Of a DNA stretch of 64,000 nt, positions 50,201-61,916 are shown piece by piece. This stretch comes from Strongylocentrotus purpuratus. Lineage: Eukaryota; Echinodermata; Echinoidea; Camarodonta; Strongylocentrotidae. How positions within the stretch are numbered: the stretch's first letter is position 1; the number at the start of each line of letters is the position of its first letter. Both the position numbers and the translations under genes were made by a program. The notes beneath the pieces were generated by a model. It was not told the origin of the DNA, made no database searches, and was given only the letters and a program-made list of their open reading frames with translations. The stretch covers positions 124,001 through 188,000 of the forward strand of contig NW_022145523.1 of NCBI RefSeq assembly GCF_000002235.5. Direction: 5' to 3'.

Positions 50201-51412
50201 TATAAAGAGAGGTAATGGTATATAAAAGAAACACACACAATGAGCGTAAACAGAAAAGGGGCTTACAGTACACATCCAATAAATAAACATTGTACAAAGA
50301 ATCATGCTATTGCGAAGCAGAGAAGTGCCTGGTTGAGTAAAATAATATTATATGATGTAAATGCATGACATTACACCATTTCATTGTCAACAGACTTTCT
50401 TATTTTATGTCGAGTCTCTTTTTACAGTTGTAATTAGTTGGCTATACCTCCTCTGTATATTAGATTTTGTTTATAAAACACATTTTGAGTTGAACTGCAT
50501 TACATAAAAACATTATACCGGTAATGTTGTTGTCATTGTTTTTATTGGCGGAATTATAATCATTGTACTTATTATTTTTTTAATCATTTTTACTGTTATT
50601 TCTAATATCATCATTATCATAATAACAATAACAATCATTATCATTATTTCTACCAACAGTTAAGACAATCATTCAGGTGATGGATTTTGATAGTAAACGA
50701 TACAAGAATATTGCATTTGTATATTCTGTTGTTTAAAAACACTGCAAAACAAGTAAAACAACACCCAAATCCATATCCAGTTTGCATTTTAAAAATGAAT
50801 AAAGCATGCTCGGTAATAGATCGACAGGTGGATACAAGTGCACACCAAAGGTGCTAATGATGATAATATATATATTTGTTTATATTATGCATTTAGAAAG
50901 CAGAGCACTTCAGATTTAACCCTCTTCGGGAGGGCTATTGTCCCAGTCTAACAAAAAGGGTTGTCCAATTACATGTCACAGGTCAATAAGTTTGAAAACA
51001 GATTGAAAAATAGCTCTTTGTAGCAGCATGTCGTCTTTCTAAAGGGGTGGAGAATAGAGAGGATGTTCGGGGGGGGGGGGGGTGCTTGCCTTATACTGTA
51101 AACAGGGATGTGCCGCTCTAATAATGGGTCACCATTTCACACAAAAAACAATAAACATGGGATACAATTTGACAGTGAAAATTCCTAAATACCAGTATGG
51201 CCCTCTTATTAGCCCCCACCAATATTCATTATAAAGTGCAAATCCTAGATTCCAAAAAAAAAAGACAATTTGAAAACATTTTGCTTTTTCATTTAAAGTT
51301 CTCATAATGGGTACACTTTCTGCCAGAAGGACCCTTAATAATAGACCAGTTTACTAACATACTCAAATCTATGGGTGCTCCTTTCCTGGGGACCTAGTAA
51401 CAACTTATTCCA
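47249..51412. other. Long first intron stretch, nothing recognised
   Basis: AT-rich DNA with a short GA tract near 50038-50069 and ATTATCATTATC repeats near 50600. No supported exon, RNA gene or element was seen. Confidence 0.5.
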
Positions 51413-51959
51413 TTAAAGGGGAAGTCCACCCTGAAATTAAGTTAGTTTTAATAGGAGTAGAAAAATGAGAGAAACAAGTCGGTGAAAGTTTGAGCAAATT
51501 CCGATTAAAAATAAGGAAGTTAGGATTTTTGAAGTTGTGATCAATCAAACACAAATTGGCAACTCTATGACGTATCATGCGAGCTCAACTTCCATTTGCT
51601 CAGTACTAAAAAAATCTAAAATTTTCATTTTCCCTCAAGAAAAATTTCAACCATACATGCACCCTAAATATAATAATTGCAAATATGTTTCTATACTCCC
51701 CCTGCAAGGAACAAATATATATTCCGTCATCAATAACAAAGAAAACATGATTTTATGGAATATTATGCACAAAGCAAATGAAGGAGAGCTCGTATAATAA
51801 GTCACAGAGTTGCCAATTTGTATTTGATTGATCACAACTTCAATAATTCATAACTTTCTTATTTTCATTCAGAATTTGCTCAAACTTTCACTCACCTGAT
51901 TTTCTTATTATTCTGCCTCTATCGAAACAACTTATTTTGGGGGTGGACTTTCCCTTTAA
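51413..51959. mobile_element. TTAA-flanked element, family E, long-arm copy
   Basis: It starts TTAAAGGGGAAGTCCACCCT and ends GGGTGGACTTTCCCTTTAA. The arms are about 200 bases, with GTTTGAGCAAATTC, AACTTC-ATCACAA and GCAAACTCTATGAC-type blocks in opposite orientation. No transposase. Related at its ends to 47042-47248. Confidence 0.85.
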
Positions 51960-52257
51960 CCTATTATTAATTAACGAACTACAATACTTGGAATCCAGTC
52001 TGCAAACATTATTTGTTGCTATGTCAGGTGATAATTGTGCAAACCTTTAGGTTGTCACGAACATCCTTAGTTTAAAAAAATGCTTAAAATTTGAATGTTA
52101 GTAAACTGGACTATTGGCATGGGTTTCGAGACTTCAGCTTTGCACCCCCATTCTAACCAAATGTAAGTACCCCTTCCTAGGTGTTTCAGCGAGAACAAGT
52201 ACCAATAAGCCATGAAGGAAAAGTGAAAAACATGCCCAATCACAATTCATTTAGTCA

Positions 52258-52425
52258 CCTGGTATGGAAAGCGGTCCTTATGAATAATGGTCCTTATGGA
52301 TAGCGAAGTAAATTGTCTATGGTTTGCTCTCTATTTAAAAGGCCGCTACTCGTAAAGGCTCGTTATTCATTTTGTTACACGTTATGGATAGCGGTCCTTA
52401 TGAATAACGGTCCTTATGGATAGCA
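52258..52425. repeat. Duplicated CGGTCCTTATG block
   Basis: GCGGTCCTTATGAATAA followed by GGTCCTTATGGATAGC occurs twice, near 52272-52304 and 52391-52423, in the same orientation. It lies about 260 bases downstream of the first coding exon's donor. Confidence 0.8.
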
Positions 52426-52680
52426 AGCTTGAACCCAACAAAATAATCCCAATAAAATTTTTTTTTTTTAAATATATAAAAAATCTACTGAATATGTAAT
52501 CCCCATATGAAGTTTGCTCAGCATGCAAGGTGTCCTGAAGTACAATAGTTGATAGTGGTGCTAGATTTGAAAGTGAATATAGAATTCAAATAAAACACTG
52601 CACAGCAGAAAGCAAATAATAATATGCAAACACCATTTTTTTTTGGGGGGGAGGGGGGTTTGATCAAACTCTGTACTTAC

Positions 52681-52857
52681 AACAGATGGAATGGTGCCAC
52701 TGCTGTTGTGCCTCAGTCGAACATGCCTGGTGCTTCCTTTACCAACTCCAGGGAAACAGGACTTCACGTAGGCAGGTGTAGTCCAACCAGGAACAGACCA
52801 TCGACGCTTACGCTCCGGCCCGCCCCCTTTGGCGACAAGCTCATCGTGCCGAATCAT
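52681..52857 (-). CDS. PRKAG2: First coding exon of the long AMPK gamma-2 isoform
   Basis: Reading from ATG at 52857 gives 59 codons: MIRHDELVAKGGGPERKRRW, SVPGWTTPAYVKSCFPGVGK, GSTRHVRLRHNSSGTIPSV. The donor is GTT|GTAAGTACAG in phase 0, which matches the DLSSFAMP exon. The join ...SSGTIPSV-DLSSFAMP parallels human ...LRVHIPDLSSFAMP, including the basic stretch and the IP. An in-frame TAG at 52947-52945 with no ATG in between supports this start. KRRWSVP is an R-x-x-S-x-P site (S21). Beyond that the sequence is not close to the vertebrate first exon, so assignment rests on phase, donor and the short junction match. Another exon could still lie between this and 35210. Confidence 0.8.
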
Positions 52858-53121
52858 GGCTTTATATATAGGTGAGCGAAAAAGACAGAAGCCAAATTGG
52901 GAGAAATATAAGGTCCACGCCTTTGAATTCTCTTGGGGAATCGTCTAGGTCATTTCATATCCTGAATCCTCATGGATGACATGATGGTATTCCAAAGTAT
53001 CCAAACTTATTCCATTTCATTGGCAATTTGTTGGACTCCATTTTGGACGAACGTGGAAGTGCGTTTTGACAGTAGCTCTGCAGTGCACGCAAGAATCAAA
53101 TCATTAAACTGTAAACATCCT

Positions 53122-53160
53122 GTGTTATATCCAGTGCAATATCCAGAGCAGTATATATAG
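53122..53160 (-). promoter_or_regulatory. Possible TATA promoter of the long isoform
   Basis: A TATATATA core (minus strand CTATATATAC, 53160-53151) lies about 300 bases upstream of the first ATG, giving a plausible start near 53125 and a 5' leader of about 270 bases. A second TATATATAAAG sits only 3-13 bases before the ATG and is too close to serve this start. Sequence-only prediction. Confidence 0.3.
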
Positions 53161-53453
53161 AATATTGCATGCTCTTTGTAGCTCACGTTTCAACTTTAAA
53201 GACCGGTTTGTATTTCCTTGCGCTCAAATATTTCCCACTAATGCATGTAGCATACATCCCAACTGGACCCTGTACAGGGTTTATGTTGCATGGTTCATTC
53301 TAAACATACACAATACAATAACATACATTGGGTTTCATGATAATTATCAATTCACATGTAATCAAAGTTTGAAGGTAAACTAATAATAAAGTTATATGGT
53401 ACTAAAGGGAGATGATTGGTTTATGTTTAGTATACATGGTATCATGATAGATC
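53161..53453. other. Upstream flank, nothing recognised
   Basis: AT-rich DNA upstream of the possible long-isoform promoter; no element or exon was seen. Confidence 0.5.
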
Positions 53454-53454
53454 T

Positions 53455-53892
53455 GGGGAGTGTTTCACAAAGACTATGATCGACTTTAGGCCGTTCGGCA
53501 GGACGTTTATGCCACTAGTCTAACCATTCCTGGCATTGGTTTCTAAAGGGACGTCACAAATCTACAGAATTTACATTTTCTTATACATGTAGTTCATTAT
53601 TGAAGGAAAATATGATATCTAATGATCATAATTTCTTTTAGCTTTTTCCCCTCTATTACATCTGGTTTAAGACTTTTTAAGGGCATGAATTGCATACCGT
53701 AGTATAAGTCCAAGTCTTAAATATAACGTAAGTTTATATTGTAAGTAACTTATTTTCTTCAACAATGAACTATCAAAAAAGTAAATTCTGTAGATTTGTG
53801 ACATCCCTTGAGAGACCATTGGTGAGAAGAACCAGTGGTATGAATGGCCTGCCATAGTTCAGGTCGATCTTAGTCTTTGTGAAACACTCCCT
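53455..53892. mobile_element. Inverted-repeat element, family B, copy 2
   Basis: It starts GGGGAGTGTTTCACAAAGAC and ends GTCTTTGTGAAACACTCCC. The flanks TAGATCTG and TAGATGTT may be a decayed 8-base target duplication, as in hAT-like elements. The interior shares GACTTTTTAAGGGCATGAAT with the copy at 7753-8043 and includes a further internal inverted block. Confidence 0.85.
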
Positions 53893-54108
53893 AGATGTTG
53901 CACTAATTGGTCTGTAATTTCTAATGCTATTGCACGAAAACATTTCCTCTGAGACACAAAGCACATTCATGTTTCCAGGAGTCCTGTATATCTATCAAAC
54001 ATGAGCGATTCCAGTTGATTCCGTTTATCAGTGCCTGGATGGGAATCCTGATACAGTACATAAAACAATTGCTGGTATACTCCTCAAACAAGTTTCCTGT
54101 TAGACCAA

Positions 54109-54262
54109 CCAGGGTCGTTACACAAAAACTTGTTTTCAATAACAAGTTGCAGGAACAGTTAAACTACTGAAATCTTTGCATATGATTGGCTGAGAGCAAA
54201 TTTGTCCTAGAATTTTAACACTCGTTACTGATAAAAAGTAGTTTAGTGAAACAGGTACCAGG
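54109..54262. mobile_element. Short inverted-repeat element, family F
   Basis: CCAGGGTCGTTACACAAAAA at the left and GTTTAGTGAAACAGGTACCAG at the right are imperfect inverted ends; the inside holds CTACTGAAATC and GATTGGCTGAGAGC, also found in the element at 63558-63715. Confidence 0.6.
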
Positions 54263-54319
54263 ATCACCTCTGGAGAAAAATGACAACTATTTTTTTTCAA
54301 ATATTTCTTAGCGATTTGA

Positions 54320-54935
54320 CCGAACTGTTCTTTCAAGTTTCTCCTCTATAATACAGTAGTAACCAAATCATGAAATCAGCAAATCTATGAATCTAACCAA
54401 CCATGCCCTAAAATGAAGTACCGGTAATAGGAGTTCCATCGAATATAACAATTGCTATGGCTCCGCTTCGAAGGCCTATGCCTACATGTATGTGATTCGC
54501 CCTGACCTACATTAAATTGTCATCCAAAGTCTTTTTTTTTTAATTCTTAGCAATTCCACCAAAGTTTCTCCTCTATAACTCAGTATATCAAATCATGATT
54601 CATCAGCAGATTTATGAATCTAACGAACCATGCCCTCAAATGAAATACCGGAATGGAAGTTCCTTGTAGAATAACAATTGCTACGGCTTCGCTTGAAAGG
54701 CCTATGCCTACATGTATGTGATTCGCCCTGACCTACATTAACTTGTCATTCAAATTATATATATATAAAAAAGTTCTTAGCAATTTCACTGGTAAACAAG
54801 TCATGATTCATCAGCAGATTTATGAATTTAACCAACCATACCCTCGTGTGAAGTAATGGAATATAGCAATTGCTACTGCTTCGCTTGAAAGGCCTATGCC
54901 TACATGTACGTGATTTGCCTTTAATTAACTCGTCA
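54320..54935. repeat. Tandem repeat, three units of about 170-225 bases
   Basis: Each unit has TTTCTCCTCTATAA or its remnant, AAATCATGATTCATCAGCAG, AACAATTGCTA, CGCTT-GAAAGGCCTATGCCT and ACATGTATGTGATTCGCCCT. The third unit is shortened. Confidence 0.9.
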
Positions 54936-55402
54936 TGGATCAATTTTCCTCTAAAACGTGATGTGTTTGTTAATGTCCCATTTAATGTCTGAGAAACTGT
55001 TTTAAAATGTCTGTATTGCTATTTTTTGATGAAATGTACCCCCCCCCCCCCCCAACAACGACTAAAAAATAATAATTATAAAACTGCATAAGAACTTAAG
55101 CAAATATGAACTTTATATAATTATATGATTATATGTTTCTGGGAAAAGGGATGAGTTGCCTCAGACTTCCTAATACAGCACCAAAGAAATTAAATAACAC
55201 AGAAATAAGCTTGTCATTGCAGCACCTGCCACAGGGAAAAGTCACCTTCTCATTTTGAATGTTTCTGTTGGACAAAATGATTTCTCAGAAGGAAATACTT
55301 TACAAACCAATTTAAATGCAATGTTGCAAATTTGTAATGGATATTGTGTTTGTAGCTCAAGTTCATATTCTCCAATCAGGTTGTAATAAACCCTCACAAC
55401 CA

Positions 55403-55872
55403 GGGGGTGTTTCACAAAGACTAAGATCAACTTAAGTTGGACTTTAACTATGGCAGGCGATTTATGCACTTAAAAAGTCTTGAACCAGATGTAAAATTAT
55501 TGGGAAAAACCTTAGAAATTATGATTTTTAGATTGTAATGCTTTTTCCTTCAATACTAGGTATACACAAATGTGACTTCTGTAGTTTTGTGACGTCCCTT
55601 TATAGAGACCAACAAGTGGCAAGTAAGTCCAACTTACTCTCTAAAGAAAATCGAGTGATCATGGACGTCACTCCTCTGGAGAGTGAAAATGTAGTGAAAA
55701 TAGAGTGAACATTCACTCTTTTATTCTTAGAGAGCACTCTAAAATCAATCGATTTTCACTCCTAAACAAGTGATCACGGACGTCACTCCCAAGAAAGTGA
55801 AAATAGAGTGAAAATTCACTCTCTTTTTTTAAGAGAGTAGAGTCGATCTTAGTCCTTGTGAAACACTCTCCT
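55403..55872. mobile_element. Inverted-repeat element, family B, copy 3, with internal repeat insert
   Basis: It starts GGGGGTGTTTCACAAAGAC and ends GTCCTTGTGAAACACTCTCC. The right part (about 55635-55845) holds two copies of a roughly 95-base unit with AGTGATCA-GGACGTCACTCC, GAGTGAAAATAGAGTGAA and TTCACTCT, absent from the other copies. Confidence 0.8.
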
Positions 55873-56682
55873 GGTCCAAATGCTAAGCTGATTTCTACCT
55901 TTCAATCCGGACATAAGCAGCCGAAGCAACAGGAAATATGTTCCTCCTACTTTACTGTAGACTAAAAAAGTGATCTGGAGACACATATACAATGTTTGTT
56001 TTTATTTAGTTATGTACAGATACACAATGACACACATCTAATTACTGGTAGTTAAACTTGTACAAAAGATGGCTGTCTGACATAGATTCATCACTGCTAC
56101 AATCATTGGCTTAATATGTCATTACTTACATACATATGAAAAGGAAACTTTTTATTCTTCATTCTGTACACGATCAGTAAGTTCAATGGCCTAAAAATCA
56201 CAATAGCTATACAAATATTCATCAAACTTGCCCAAAGGAAAAAAAAATGCATGCTTCAGCATTTTCATGATGAATTGTTAATGCTTGAAGTTGAACCAGA
56301 ATATAAAAAATAACTTGTCTGTATGACAGACAGATATCTTATTCTTAAACTCCAATGGGATAATAAATCATTTCATCAAGTCAGATGAATACTGAATATT
56401 GAAAACTAGTCGATCGTTTCATAACTTACAATGTACATTTTTATCTTTTTTATAAGTACAGTGTGGTGAAAGATGGTTGAAAGAAGATGAATATTGGGGG
56501 GGGGGTATAAATAGTGCAACAAAAACATTCTGTTACTTGTCACAGAAAGGAAATATGTCAGTCTCATGTCCACATACTTTGTTCATAAACTGAGGGACAG
56601 TGCGTTGTATTCTCTGGAATAGGCGCTATATAAATATAATTATTATTATTATACTGCTGATATATATATATATATATATATC
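55873..56682. other. Upstream flank with SINE tail and TA repeat
   Basis: AT-rich DNA with a G run near 56496. At about 56600-56655 is a SINE tail (GGCGCTATATAAATATAATT plus ATT repeats) like that at 22797-22830, followed by a TA repeat at 56660-56680. Confidence 0.55.
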
Positions 56683-56927
56683 GTCGTTGGGGTGACAAAA
56701 CCTCGTATCTAAAAAATCATGAATTTTCAGGAGAGCGCAAAAACCTTTCCTGTCTCAACAGATTTAGTGCTGTGACACCGTCCTTTGTTTGGAATTTGTG
56801 AAAAAACCTAGACAGGAGGCGTTCCATGGATTTATCAGGTGGTGTCATAGGCCATTAGGTACAAAATTATGCAAAAAAATCAAAATCTCAAAAAATTGAG
56901 ATACGAGGTTTTGTCACCCCACCGACA
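56683..56927. mobile_element. Inverted-repeat element with GGGTGACAAAACCTCG ends
   Basis: Left GTTGGGGTGACAAAACCTCG and right CGAGGTTTTGTCACCCCACC form terminal repeats of about 28 bases. It lies immediately beside a TA repeat, which would suit a TA-targeting family. No coding frame. Confidence 0.8.
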
Positions 56928-57462
56928 ATATGTTAATAATATGTATGTTCTAAAGTTTTCAATATGGTCTGCCACTTCTGAGCTTTGATGAATTAGCCCT
57001 CATTCAAGGTAGATGAAATAATTGTTTGTTTTATCAAACTGCTAAGAAAGCATGTTTATGCTTGTAATTAGCAACCAGAGGACTGATGGCTTTAAGTCCT
57101 CTCCGAGGGACTTGTAACAAAAAAGTGGGAGCCTCTTTTAAGTGAATTGACAAGAATGGTTTTAATGAATGAAAATAGAAGATATCTACGAAGTATCCCA
57201 TTTGTCAGAATCATAAATAAATCATAAATAGAAGCATATGTTAATTTCAAGGGTACTTGACATCTATCAAATCATTGAGTGCATTTAGCTGCTACCTCAA
57301 ATTAAAATCAAACAAACTGTGATATATTACACCTTATCTACTGGCTACATTTACATGAACGCCTAAACTAATGTCTAAAACTTTTCCTTGCAAATATAAC
57401 GGAATGATTGCAAAAGAGTCATATATCACCTGTTCACAAGGGCATTGAAACCATGTAAAATC

Positions 57463-57740
57463 TATGAGATAATGCCCTTCTAGCTCCACACAGTAAATAT
57501 CATATGAAATACCACTATCTAGCTTTGCCTATATGATAAGAAAGCTATCATTTTCCTCCACTGTTTTCTTCATCAATATAAAAATAAAAATAGAATCATA
57601 TTGAAGTCCATGAGATAATGCCCTTGTGTCTCCAAACAGACAATATAATATGAAATACCACTATCTAGTTCTGCCTTTGATAAGAAAGCTATCAATTTTC
57701 CTCCGCTGTTTTCTCAATCTAAAAGTAGAATCAATTAGCG
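57463..57740. repeat. Tandem duplication of about 140 bases
   Basis: Both units contain ATGAGATAATGCCCTT, ATATGAAATACCACTATCTA and TAAGAAAGCTATCA-TTTTCC. The first bases of each unit match the TTAATGCCCTTCTGGCTC motif seen at 2991. Confidence 0.9.
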
Positions 57741-59734
57741 CAGCATCTATCCACAGATGCCACACAGCGGAACAAAGTTGCTTTGCTCCAAAAAGCTGCG
57801 AATCCATGCTGAGATTGTCTGGCATAGGAGCATCAAAACGAGGGATGCCAGTAACCACAGCAACCACCAATAAATACTCTTCATTTTCTGAGGATAATGC
57901 TCATGGATTTACCACAGCATTTAATTAAAGCAGGAGGAGTGGCAACTATCAACAGCAAATTCATGAACTGCTCTTGTATCTAATAGGATGGATTCACAAC
58001 CCTCAGCGCCATTTAACCACACAAATGTTTACGGTAATCAATTCGGGTGAGGCATCATGGAAAATAGTCGACAAAAATATTGTTACATTGTTACATTGTT
58101 ACGTTGATGCTCAAAAATATTTTTAAAATGGTCGATTTCAATCCCTATCAACAACAAAATGGTAATTTTGTTCACTATTTTGGCCAAAATCAGGCCGTAT
58201 GTTCATTCAGAATCAATTGATGGGTGGGTTTTGACATCCGAATTCAATATAAAAATGTGCACTGATATCAGAACAATCAATCTCATTGAGTGAACTTACA
58301 CAGTTCGGACCGCTTTGATCATTTTGATCGGTGGCTAGCGTTTGCTGCGCTGCACTGGTCAAAAGATGCCGACCAGTGTGTTGGAAAATTGGCCTGTCGA
58401 TCACGGCTTGCTGGTAAAGGTGCTGCTAATTGTGAATCCACTTAGTGAAAGTAGTAAAGAATCCTATGAATAGTCCATAAAAGGATGATGGTCTAATTTC
58501 AAAGTTGAGGTAAACAAGGGAATCGTAATCTTCCTAGGGTAAAACAACAAGAAAATAGCACCGAGTACTGACTAAACTAAGAATATATTACTTTACTGCT
58601 CAAAGTCACATATATTTCCTTGGGAGTTCAAATACGGTGTTTTTCTGAGTGCACACACGATCACAGACTAAATTAATCCTAAATCATATCATTCGCATCA
58701 ATATTCTTTCCCGAATTTGAGCTTTATCTTCCATCTTCTGGTATCTCATCTGCATCATCCACCCTCTTCTTCTGAAAGCATCTGTTCACTGTAATTGTTC
58801 TCAGCTCTAGTCCATTTGCTTAATAAGATTGATATCAAGGAATCACCTTGTTACAAACATTAATCACAGGAGCATCTGATAATAAAGGATGACAGTCTCC
58901 TTCTCCTCAGCTCTCTCTCTGTCAATATCTGCTCACCGTGTATATCCACTCTTATGCTCTCCATTTATGTACTTTTCTCCTCTCTCTCTCTCGTTCTCTC
59001 TCTCGTCTCATTTGCTCAATCTTTCCATCTGGTTTTAGTCTTGGAATGTACGGCGTGTAAACTGAATGATAAGTGAAAAGAGAGTGAAAATGGGATAAAG
59101 AAGTCATGAAAAAAAAGCAGGATGAATCTGGTTCACGGCAATATCTAACTTTCTTTTTTTAAACAAGTCCTATCCGAAACAAGATTACATGGGTCATTTG
59201 AAAACAAGCTTTGAAAACATTAACATACTAATGATTACTATTTCAGTTTTTTATTCTGCTGTAAATACAAAGAAAGTCATTTTGCCTCTTTTTATTCAAT
59301 ACAAAATATTAATTTTTCCTCAGAAACTGATTTTCTTTAAAACATTTCAAGATAATAAAGCAAGAATCCATGCTTTGTCATAAAGAAAGCTATATACATG
59401 TAAGAAAATGCAGACTTGATATTGTCAAAGCAGAGCTTTGACATTTTGTTATTGTTTAGAAAAAACAAAGTTCTAGTAAAGTGACACTAAATAGTCAAGG
59501 GGCTAAACTTTTCACTCTCATTTTCCTCTTCAAATGAACAAACATTAAAACCTTCCTATTTTATCTTCAATATTACACCATATCACAGACACTGATATCG
59601 CGTCGTAGGGCCATTCATCTCAGATTTGTAAAACTGGAAACATTGTTAAACAGGTTTCAGTGTGTCTTCCATTTCCACACTCTGCATGGGCAATGTCAAC
59701 AAGAAGCAACTCTCACATTTCAATTAAACGGCCG
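57741..59734. other. Upstream flank, possible untranslated exon
   Basis: Mostly unique-looking DNA with a TTACATTG triplication near 58082 and a CT tract near 58980-59010. A possible minus-strand exon lies at 58300-58410 (see findings). No recognised protein. Confidence 0.45.
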
Positions 59735-60034
59735 AGCCACAACACAATGCTACATCATATCATTCATGATTCCAGATCAATATTTACATGTAAGATGACA
59801 ATGGGTGAATACTTAATTGTCTCTGATCGATCAAGCGATCTTATATCCAGGGGCATCAAAATACTGCACAGTCAATGTTCTTCCCGACCTTACATGTAGC
59901 TCTCATCATCATAAATGACCAGAACACATCGTCTTAATCTCTGTAAGCCATACCATTAGCAACATGGTATCACCTGACATGCTCCAGAAATAGCAAAATT
60001 GATTACTGATGAATCCAGAATGAAGCGCATCATT

Positions 60035-61877
60035 CTATAATTAGAGCTTCAAAAGCTGAATATTATTCCAGGTTATTCTATTCAGTCAAAGGTGACATGG
60101 TTAAAACGTGGCGAGAAATTAATAATTTACTTGGAAAAAATAAACATAGTTCATTACCACTGAAAATGTTTGATGAGAATTTATCTTTCCATTCTTCAAA
60201 AGATAAAGCGCAGGCTTTCAACTCTCTTTTTATCAACATGGCTAAAATACTTTCAGCGTCAATTCCAAATTCATCTAAATCATTTAACGACTTTTTGACC
60301 GCACCATGCATGTCCTCTTTGTTTCTGAATCCAACTTCCTCTCATGAAATAATTAGTCTCTGTCATGAACTAAAAATGTCTAAAGCAACCGGTCCAGATG
60401 ATGTATTAACTTCTGTGTTCAAAAAATGTATACACTTTTTTGTGGACCCATTGTGCAATATCTATAATAAATCTCTTGTCTCAGGAATATTTCCTAACAA
60501 ACTTAAAGTGGCCAAAGTTATTCCGTTATACAAAAAAGGACCGGTAGGTAATATAGAAAATTACAGGCCAATTGCACTGTTGTCAACTTTTTCAAAATTA
60601 CTCGAAAAGATTATGTTTAAAAGACTTTATACATTTTTGTTAAAAAATAATTCCTTAGCTTCAGAGCAATTTGGTTTCCGGAAAAATCATTCCACGTCTT
60701 TAAGCATATTAAACATTACAAATTATATAGCGAGTGCATTTGATGAAGGGAAATTTTGTTGTGGAGTATTTATGGATCTCTCCAAAGCATTTGATACCAT
60801 CGACCATCACATCCTGCTAAAAAAATTGCATTATTATGGTATAAGAGGTGTTCCTCTAGAATGGTTTAGGAGTTATTTATTAGAAAGAAAACAGTATGTG
60901 ATGGCCGATGGTACAGAATCTGATTGTTTGTGTATTAATACGGGTGTCCCACAGGGATCTGTGCTCGGGCCACTGTTATTTCTGTTGTACATTAATGATA
61001 TTTTAAATTCCTCAAGTATTTTAAAATTTTCATTATTTGCTGATGACACTGCTGTTATTTCTTCTCATAAAGATATTAATTTACTAATTAGTAATATAAA
61101 TTATGAATTAAGGAAAATAAGTGAGTGGTATATTTGTAATAAGTTGTTTCTTAATGCCGAAAAAACCCACTATGTAATTTTTCATTCTAAACAAAAAAGG
61201 ATTCCTAGTCATGTTGCCCCGGTGCGTATTAAAGATGATGTTCTTAAGAAAACTGATATTGTTGAATTCTTAGGTATCAAACTTCATGAATCACTTGACT
61301 GGTGCCACCATATTACCCATATTTGTTCAAAAATTTCAAGGGGGGTTGGTATCATGTCATTCTTTAAAAAGACGTTGCCGAAACATATATTATTAACTAT
61401 TTACAACAGTATTGTTTTACCGCATATCAACTACTGTAATATTATTTGGGGTAATACTTACAAGACTCATTTATATAAAATTCATATTCTTCAGAAACGT
61501 GCTGTTCGTATAATTTCTAATTCTAACTATTTGACTTCAAGTGCTCCTTTGTTTTATGATTTAAAATGTTTGCCAGTCTTTGACCTCATAAAATTAAACA
61601 ATTTAGTCTTCATGTTCAAATTACATAAACAAGAGCTCCCATCAATATTTAATAGCATGTTTAAAACAAATTCTTTTTACCATTCTTACGAAACCAGAAA
61701 TAAATCAAACTATCATTACCCCTTTGTACGTACTTCCTTGACCCAACACACTTTAAGATTCCAGGGTATACATGATTGGAATTCCTTACCTTATAATTTA
61801 AAAAGTAGTTCAACCCTATCAAAGTTTAAATATTCATGTAAACAGTTCTTGTTTAAATCAAATGAAGTGCACTGAGT

Positions 61878-61916
<39 letters not shown>

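Larger units (their letters stand above)
1736..52857 (-). other. PRKAG2: PRKAG2-like gene, 5' half (AMPK gamma-2 subunit)
   Basis: Span of the recognised host gene from the first coding exon to the pre-CBS exon. AMPK gamma is the nucleotide-sensing subunit of the heterotrimeric AMP-activated protein kinase; gamma-2 differs from gamma-1 by a long N-terminal extension. Identification rests on two anchors: the pre-CBS exon (HKCYEIIPTSSKLVVFD, vertebrate HKCYDIVPTSSKLVVFD) and the exon starting DLSSFAMPFL (human gamma-2 DLSSFAMPLL). Long-isoform order is 52681-52857, 35058-35210, 31791-31893, 24814-24977, 1736-1834, about 232 residues in this window. The short isoform joins 15133-15264 to 1736-1834. 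Introns are about 17.5, 3.2, 6.8 and 23.0 kb. CBS repeats 1-4 are not in the window and should lie to its left. Extra exons could have been missed in the large introns. Confidence 0.9.

Noticed and set aside
57661-57870. 69-codon minus-strand frame as an exon
   Set aside because: It runs into the 140-base tandem duplication and I found no matching splice borders or family match.
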